From NCBI GenBank assembly GCA_027886175.1, contig JAJNNQ010000011.1, positions 1,178,001 through 1,242,000 on the forward strand: 64,000 bases of DNA, written 5' to 3'. A program made the translations under genes and the position numbers. Below the pieces are notes generated by a model that saw only the letters and a list, made by a program, of their open reading frames with translations, did not search any database and was not told where the DNA came from. Of this stretch, positions 59,276 to 64,000 are shown piece after piece (position 1 is the stretch's first letter; the number at the start of each line of letters is the position of its first letter). The DNA is from Phylloscopus collybita. Its lineage: Eukaryota; Chordata; Aves; Passeriformes; Phylloscopidae.

Positions 59276-62200
59276 TGGCTGCCATGTTGTATCCATCCCT
59301 GTCCCTCCTCCCTGTGGAAAAACAGTGGGATCAGTGTCAGTGGCACAGGATTCCTGGAACGGTGCCGGGTGGATCCGTGCCCCTTCCCGACCCCCATCCC
59401 GTGTGGTACCGGATTGGAGCTTCCAGACAGTGAATCCAATGAGGATGAGGATGAGGATGGCAGCGATGACGGACACAGCGACCACCACGGTGAGATTCCT
59501 GCCAGGTGTCGGCTCTGGGAAACGTGGGATAGTGAGGAGGGGAAGGGGAATCCCCATTTGGGAATTCCCAATTCCCACATTCCCACATTCCCAGCCTCAC
59601 CCCAAGCGAAGATCCCGGGCTCCGGCATTCCGGGATGCTCCACCCTGCACCGGTACTGCTCCCGCTCCTCCGGCAGCGCCTCGATCCTGGCCCAGGTGTG
59701 GAAGGTGCCGTCGCTGTTGGGAACGACCCCGCCCCACTCCGTCTCCTGATCCCAGATGTCATCCCCCTTCATCCAGTTGACTGCGATGGTTCTGGGGTAG
59801 AATCCGTACGCGTGGCAGGACAAGATCAGCGTCCCGTGTTCCTCTCTTCCGGACACATGGACATCAGGGGGCTCTGGAATGGGATAGAGGTGAGATGCAT
59901 CTCTGGAATTCCATGGGAACGGGATGGGGGTGAGATCTGCCCATGGAATTCCATGGGAATGGGATGGGGGTGAGATCTGCCCATGGAATTCCATGGGAAT
60001 GGGATGGGGGTGAGATCTCCCCGTGGAATTCCCACAGGAATTACCGTGTTCTCCAATCCTCCATTCCCAAATCCCAAATTCCCACCCACCTTTGCGCTCC
60101 AGCTCCTTCTGCCCATATCCAACGTATTTCTGGAGCCATTCCGGGCACTCGTGCTTCAGGTAATTTGTCAAATCCTCAGCCAGGATCCCTTCATGTTCCC
60201 AGCGCCTCCTGGTGATCTCAGCAGCGCCGTCGGCCGCCACGAATCTCCCGGATCCCAGATCAAAGGAGAGGAAATCCCGCCCATCGTAGCCGTACCGAGT
60301 GGACCCACGGACGCTCCCGTCGGACAGGAGCTCACAGCCGTAAACTGTCAACCATGTGTGGAGACCTGGGGGGATTGTACCCACAGAGCCCCATGGAATT
60401 GTGTCCCAGCCCCACAGAGCCCCATTCCAGCCCTGTGGAGCCCCAGAGTCTGATGGAGACACACAGAGCCTCATCCCAGACCCTTGGACCCCAGGAACAC
60501 ACATCCCAACCCCATGGATTCCAAACTGGCCCCACAGATCCGTGTCCCAAAACCATGGATCACAAGATATCCAATATCAGCCTAATGGATTCCCATCTCA
60601 GCCACTTGGAGCCCTGTGAATCCACATCTGATACCCCATAGATCCCATCCCAGCCCCATGGATCCCATCCCAACCCCACAGATCCCATCCCAGCCCCACA
60701 GATCCCCCCACTCACCCCCGCTCTGGTTGTACCGGCCCTGCAGTATCTCCAGGTCCAGAGCAGCCACGCGCTGGTTCCCCACACAGATCTGGGTCTCCCC
60801 ATCCCAATATCCCGGCTCAGCTCCATCCTTCATCCACTGCGTCAGCGGCTCCATCCGGCCCCGCTCGCTGTCGTAGCGTGTGAAGGGGATCCCATCCACG
60901 AACCCAATTTCCATGAACTGGGGGATCCCCGGGCTGGGCTCTGACACAGCCACACGCAGGTAATGCAGGGAGTGGAGAACTGGGGGGACACGGAGATTTG
61001 GGGGGGTTGAGGGGGTCCTGGATCAGTGAAAGGGGAAACTGGGAGAGCTGGGAAGGGGTTTGGAGATCCCAGGGCCAAGGAAAGGGTTTGCAGGGGTGGG
61101 AGAGGTGGGATGGACAGGAAAGGGCGTGCAGAGGGGTCCTGGTGTCCAGGAGTGGGGGCTCAGGGGGTTCCAGGGTTATGGAAGGGGGACAGGGGTGCAG
61201 GGACTGGGAGAAGTGGGATGGGGTTCCAGGGGATCGCCAGTGCCAGGAAAGAGGGGTCACAAGGTGGGGAGACCTGGGAATAGGAGGCTGGGGTTCCTTG
61301 ATGCAGAGGAAAAGGGGGGTTGGGGGCTGAGAAAAGCAGGAATGGGGGTCCAAGGGATCTCAGAGTCAAGGAAAATGGATTTGGGAAGGCGGGATAGATG
61401 GGAAAGGGTGGGGATTGGTGCAGGTTAAGGGGCTGCAGGGGGGTCCCAGTCCCCAGGGATGAAAATTCAGGGGGATCCCAGAGCCCAGAATCCCCCCTGG
61501 GATCCTCCACGACCCCCAGGGACCCTCCCAGACCCCCTGGGACCCCCATGCAGAGGGTGAAGAACTGGGGGGACGCAGAGATTGGGGGGTCTGGGGGTGT
61601 CCAAGGGTCAGGAAGCGGAACCGGGAGAGCCGGGAAGGGTCCAAGGGTCAAGGAAGGGACTGGGAGAGGCGGGATGGGGGATCCGGGGGGTCCCCGTGCC
61701 CACCAAAGGGGGGTCCGGGGGTCCCCGGTGTTGAGGGAAGCGGGGTCTGGGAGCTGGGAAAGGCAGGACTGGGGGTCCAGGGGGTCCCTGGGTCACGGGC
61801 AAGGGGGGTCTGGGGCTGGGAGAGGCGGGCGGGTCCCGGAGGCGCAGCCGGGGCAGCGGGAAAGAGAAAGTGACCGAGGGAACGCGCTGGGGGAGGGGAC
61901 GGGGGAAAAGGGGAATTCCAGGGAGTTCCTCTGGATCCCATTGGATCCCCGCTGCGACCCCCCTGGAACCCCCGGGACCCTCTGGGACCCCGTTTGGGGA
62001 AGCGGCGGGAGTGGAAAACGGGGGGTACACGGAAAGCTGGGAGATCTGGGGGGTCCAAAGGTGAAGGAAAAGGGCGAGACCGGGCTCTGGGAAAAGCGGG
62101 ATGCCCGAAAAGGGGGTGCAGGGGGGGTCCCAGGGCACTGACGGGGGTGCGGGGGGGGCCCAGTCCCGGATCAGGGGGTGCAGGGGGGTCCCGGTGCCCA

Positions 62201-62762
62201 GAAATGGAGATTCAAGGGTGTCCCAGTGCCCAGGAAAGGGGGTTCAGGGGGGGTTCCCGTGCCGGGATTTGGGGTTCAAAGGGATTCTGATGCCCAGGAG
62301 TGGGAGATCAGGGGGTCCCGGTGCCAGATCAGGGGGTACAGGGGGGTCCCGGTGCCCAGAAATGGAGATTCAAGGGCGCCCCAGTGCCCAGGAAAGGGGG
62401 TTCAGGGGGGTTTCCCTGCCAAGCAATGGGGACTCAGGTGGGTCCCGGAGCCAGATCAGGGGGTACAAGGCGGTCTCGATGCTGGGGAAGGAGGTACAGG
62501 GGGGTCCCGGAGCCAGAGCAGGGGGTACAAGGCGGTCTCGATGCTGGGGAAGGAGGTACAGCGGGGTCCAGGTGCTGAAGAAGGGGACGGAGGAGGATCA
62601 CAGGAACCAAACTGGGGGTTCAGTGGGGTTCCCGTGCCCGGAAATGGAAGTTCAGGGGGGTCCCGGTTTCGGGGGGTCCCACTCACCTTTGGCCGCGCCC
62701 CCGGGGTCCCCCAGGAGCCCCAGGAGCCCCAAGAGCAGCCCCGGCCCCAGCGCTGGAGCCAT
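59276..62762 (-). CDS. MHC class I heavy chain, apparently intact
   Basis: Presents peptides with beta-2-microglobulin to CD8 T cells. Exons: 62,687-62,762 (ATG 62,762-62,760, leucine-rich signal peptide), 60,716-60,979 (alpha-1, 264 bp), 60,090-60,365 (alpha-2, 276 bp), 59,601-59,873 (alpha-3, 273 bp), 59,410-59,514 (membrane span VIAAILILILIGF) and 59,276-59,311 (cytoplasmic, GYNMAA). All borders are GT-AG and phases match, with no stops. Alpha-2 cysteines (YGCELL, HECPEWL) and alpha-3 cysteines (LSCHAY, YRCRVE) are present, as is NQSG glycosylation. Anchor positions expected for peptide binding appear kept: Y in LHYLRV, YW, RYN, T and W in EITRRRW, NYL, KYV. The last exon(s) are not assigned. 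Classical or non-classical status cannot be told from sequence alone. Confidence 0.93.
59885..60040. repeat. 40-bp tandem repeat in class I intron 3
   Basis: About 3.5 copies of a 40-bp unit (catggaattccatggg ... gggggtgagatctgc). The whole 216-bp intron is free of stops in the reading frame that joins exon 3 to exon 4. Confidence 0.8.
60980..62686. repeat. Class I intron 1: G-rich minisatellite and duplicated exon 2-start segments
   Basis: A unit rich in gggggtcccgg, gcccaggaa and gggggt recurs throughout. Segments similar to the exon 2 acceptor and first codons (gtggagaactgggggg, 60,973-60,988) recur near 61,556 and 62,012, and upstream of the gene near 63,077. Long open frames on both strands here are repeat artefacts. 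Confidence 0.75.
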
Positions 62763-62834
62763 CGCGCTGCTCCGCTGCGGCCCCGCTCCCAGCCTAGACT
62801 CCGCTCCCAACTGTGGCCCCGCCCCCGGAACGCC

Positions 62835-62925
62835 TCCGGCCTCGCCATTGGCGCGGGGATTTCGTGCTCGCCAATGGCAGCCCTCTATGTCAGTGACGTC
62901 ACCGGTCGCCGGGCAGATCCCGGTC
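62835..62925 (-). promoter_or_regulatory. MHC class I promoter, SXY-like
   Basis: Read on the minus strand towards the ATG at 62,762 there is a perfect TGACGTCA (62,901-62,894, X2/CRE-like) and an inverted CCAAT Y-like box (CTGCCATTGG, about 62,880-62,871). A second inverted CCAAT (about 62,853-62,844) and GC boxes follow, with no TATA box. A GGGGATTTCG element (+ strand, about 62,856-62,865) resembles an NF-kB site. This agrees with RFX/CREB/NF-Y-NLRC5 control of class I. Confidence 0.65.
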
Positions 62926-63714
62926 TCGCAGGTTCGGACGCGGAAGCGAAGGAGCCCGAGGGAGCGCGCGGGGGGGAGGGGACGGGGGAATTCCCGAGAA
63001 TTCGTCTGGATCCCTCTGGATCCCCGCTGCGACCCCCTGGAGCCCTCTGAGAACCACCTGGGACCCCCTTAAGAAAGCGCTGGGAGTGGAGAACTGGGGG
63101 AGACACGGAAATTTGGGAGATCTGGGGGTGCAAAGGTGAAGGAAAAGGGCGGGTCTGGGGTCTGGGAAGGGCGGGATGGCCGGGAAGGGGTTCAGGGGGT
63201 CCCAGTGCCGGATAAGGGGGTGCAGGGGGGTCCCCATACCCAGGAACGAAGGTTTAGGGGGGTCCCGGGGTCAAGGAAGGGGGTGAGGGCACTGGGAGAG
63301 GCGGGATGGGGGGTCCAGGGGGTCCCTGTGCCCAGGAAAGGGAGTGCGCGGATCCCCGGTGTTGAGGAAAGTGGAGGGTGGGGGCTGGGAAAGGCAGGAA
63401 TGGGGGTCCAGGGGGTCCCGGAGTCAAGGAAAAGCGGGGGTTGGGGTCTCCGAGAGGGGGAGGGCCGGGAAAGGGGGTGCGGGATGGCGTTGGTGCTGGA
63501 TAAGGGGGTGCAGGGGGGTCCCGGTGCGTGAGAACGGAGGGTTTGGGTTGTGCCGTGTCCGCGCCGTGTTCCCCGTGCCCTGAGGGCGCTGCGGGAGCGG
63601 CTGCCCGCGGTCTCCTTCCCGCGGCTGCCTGGGCAGGAGCCGGGGCCGGAGCAGCGCTGGCTGTGTCCCGGTTCCTGCGGGTAGGACAGAAGCGGCTGCC
63701 CCGTGCCCGGGCGC
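62926..63714. repeat. GC-rich duplicated sequence upstream of class I
   Basis: Repeats intron 1 material: 62,950-63,160 resembles 61,830-62,080, including ggggaattcc, ctggatccc and cccgctgcgacccc. The rest is the same G-rich minisatellite. No gene is supported. Confidence 0.6.
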
Positions 63715-63900
63715 TGCGCCGGGGCCGCCTCCGAGCTCCGCCGCCGCCTCCCCGGGCTCCGGCCGCTGCCGCCGCTCCCGGGCCCGCACAGACGCTCCAA
63801 CAATGGCGCCGCCGCAAAGCCAGGGCCGCGCTTCTGCGCTCTGTGCCCAATCAGCGCGCAGCGAGGCCAGGAGTGACGGCACCATCAGCCAATGGCAGCG
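63715..63900 (-). promoter_or_regulatory. CCAAT-box promoter plus first-exon module (copy 2, inverted)
   Basis: The reverse complement matches 34,540-34,720 in order: inverted CCAAT, gccgtcactcctgg, ctgcgcgctgattggg, an atggcg/ccatt-type site, then gaggcggcggcggagctcgg and aggcggc-ccggcgcag. It faces left, towards the class I gene, but the class I gene has its own promoter nearer its ATG. The transcript driven from here is unknown. Confidence 0.5.
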
Positions 63901-64000
63901 ACCCGGGGGCGGGCTCTGCACACGGCACAGTGAACCCAGCCCCACTGTCACCCCTCTGTGGGCGTGGCTAAGAGCCCGTCGGCGTTGATTGACAGGCTCC
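63901..64000. other. Window end, no gene seen
   Basis: A short GC-rich flank with another CCAAT (gccaatgg, about 63,888-63,895) adjoining. Nothing else can be supported. Confidence 0.3.

Noticed and set aside
62101..63072. 323- and 290-codon plus-strand glycine-rich frames
   Set aside because: Read-through of the G-rich minisatellite in and upstream of class I intron 1.

Overview
The window looks like part of a songbird (passerine) genome, from an MHC-bearing and repeat-rich region. The evidence is compact avian-style MHC class I and class II B exons with canonical avian exon lengths, a CR1 fragment, avian-type ERV-L and beta/gamma-mosaic retroviruses, and a tandem C2H2 zinc-finger gene. No bacterial-type gene order, CRISPR array, rRNA or tRNA gene was found. 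All calls come from reading the sequence; no database search was possible.

Layout. (1) 1-5,570: an LTR end, AT-rich unique sequence, a CpG island (about 3,390-3,620) with an RFX X-box-like site, and a 36-bp tandem repeat. (2) 5,570-31,127, + strand: a partial HYDIN gene (ciliary central-apparatus protein). 27 coding exons with consensus splice sites keep one reading frame across all 26 junctions, then the frame ends in a stop at 31,118. Introns carry an antisense LTR with many CCAAT boxes, a second probable antisense LTR, a CR1 piece and a 331-bp direct duplication. (3) 31,128-38,001: repeats, a CpG island and a promoter/first-exon module resembling one found inverted at the right end. (4) 38,002-43,906: a very young endogenous retrovirus with two apparently identical 366-bp LTRs and a 6-bp target duplication. 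It has a stop in gag, a gag-to-RNase H deletion, intact RNase H/integrase domains and a complete env frame. (5) 44,060-44,884: a C2H2 zinc-finger gene next to that insertion. (6) 45,148-47,486: a truncated ERV-L relative whose internal region is massively G-to-A mutated. (7) 47,487-49,090: LTR fragments. (8) 49,680-51,515, minus strand: an MHC class II B pseudogene without exon 1. (9) 51,972-58,527, + strand: an ERV-L element with long pol frames but two different LTRs and no target duplication. (10) 59,276-62,762, minus strand: an apparently intact MHC class I gene with an SXY-like promoter, then GC-rich tandem duplications to the window end.

How the pieces fit. The MHC genes are the antigen-presentation content. 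The class I gene has all peptide-anchor positions I could check. The class II B gene is dead, and its 5' end is replaced by the mismatched-LTR ERV-L, which suggests that recombination between two ERV-L copies deleted the DNA that lay between the class II and class I loci. The hypermutated ERV copy suggests that a cytidine deaminase edited related elements in this lineage.
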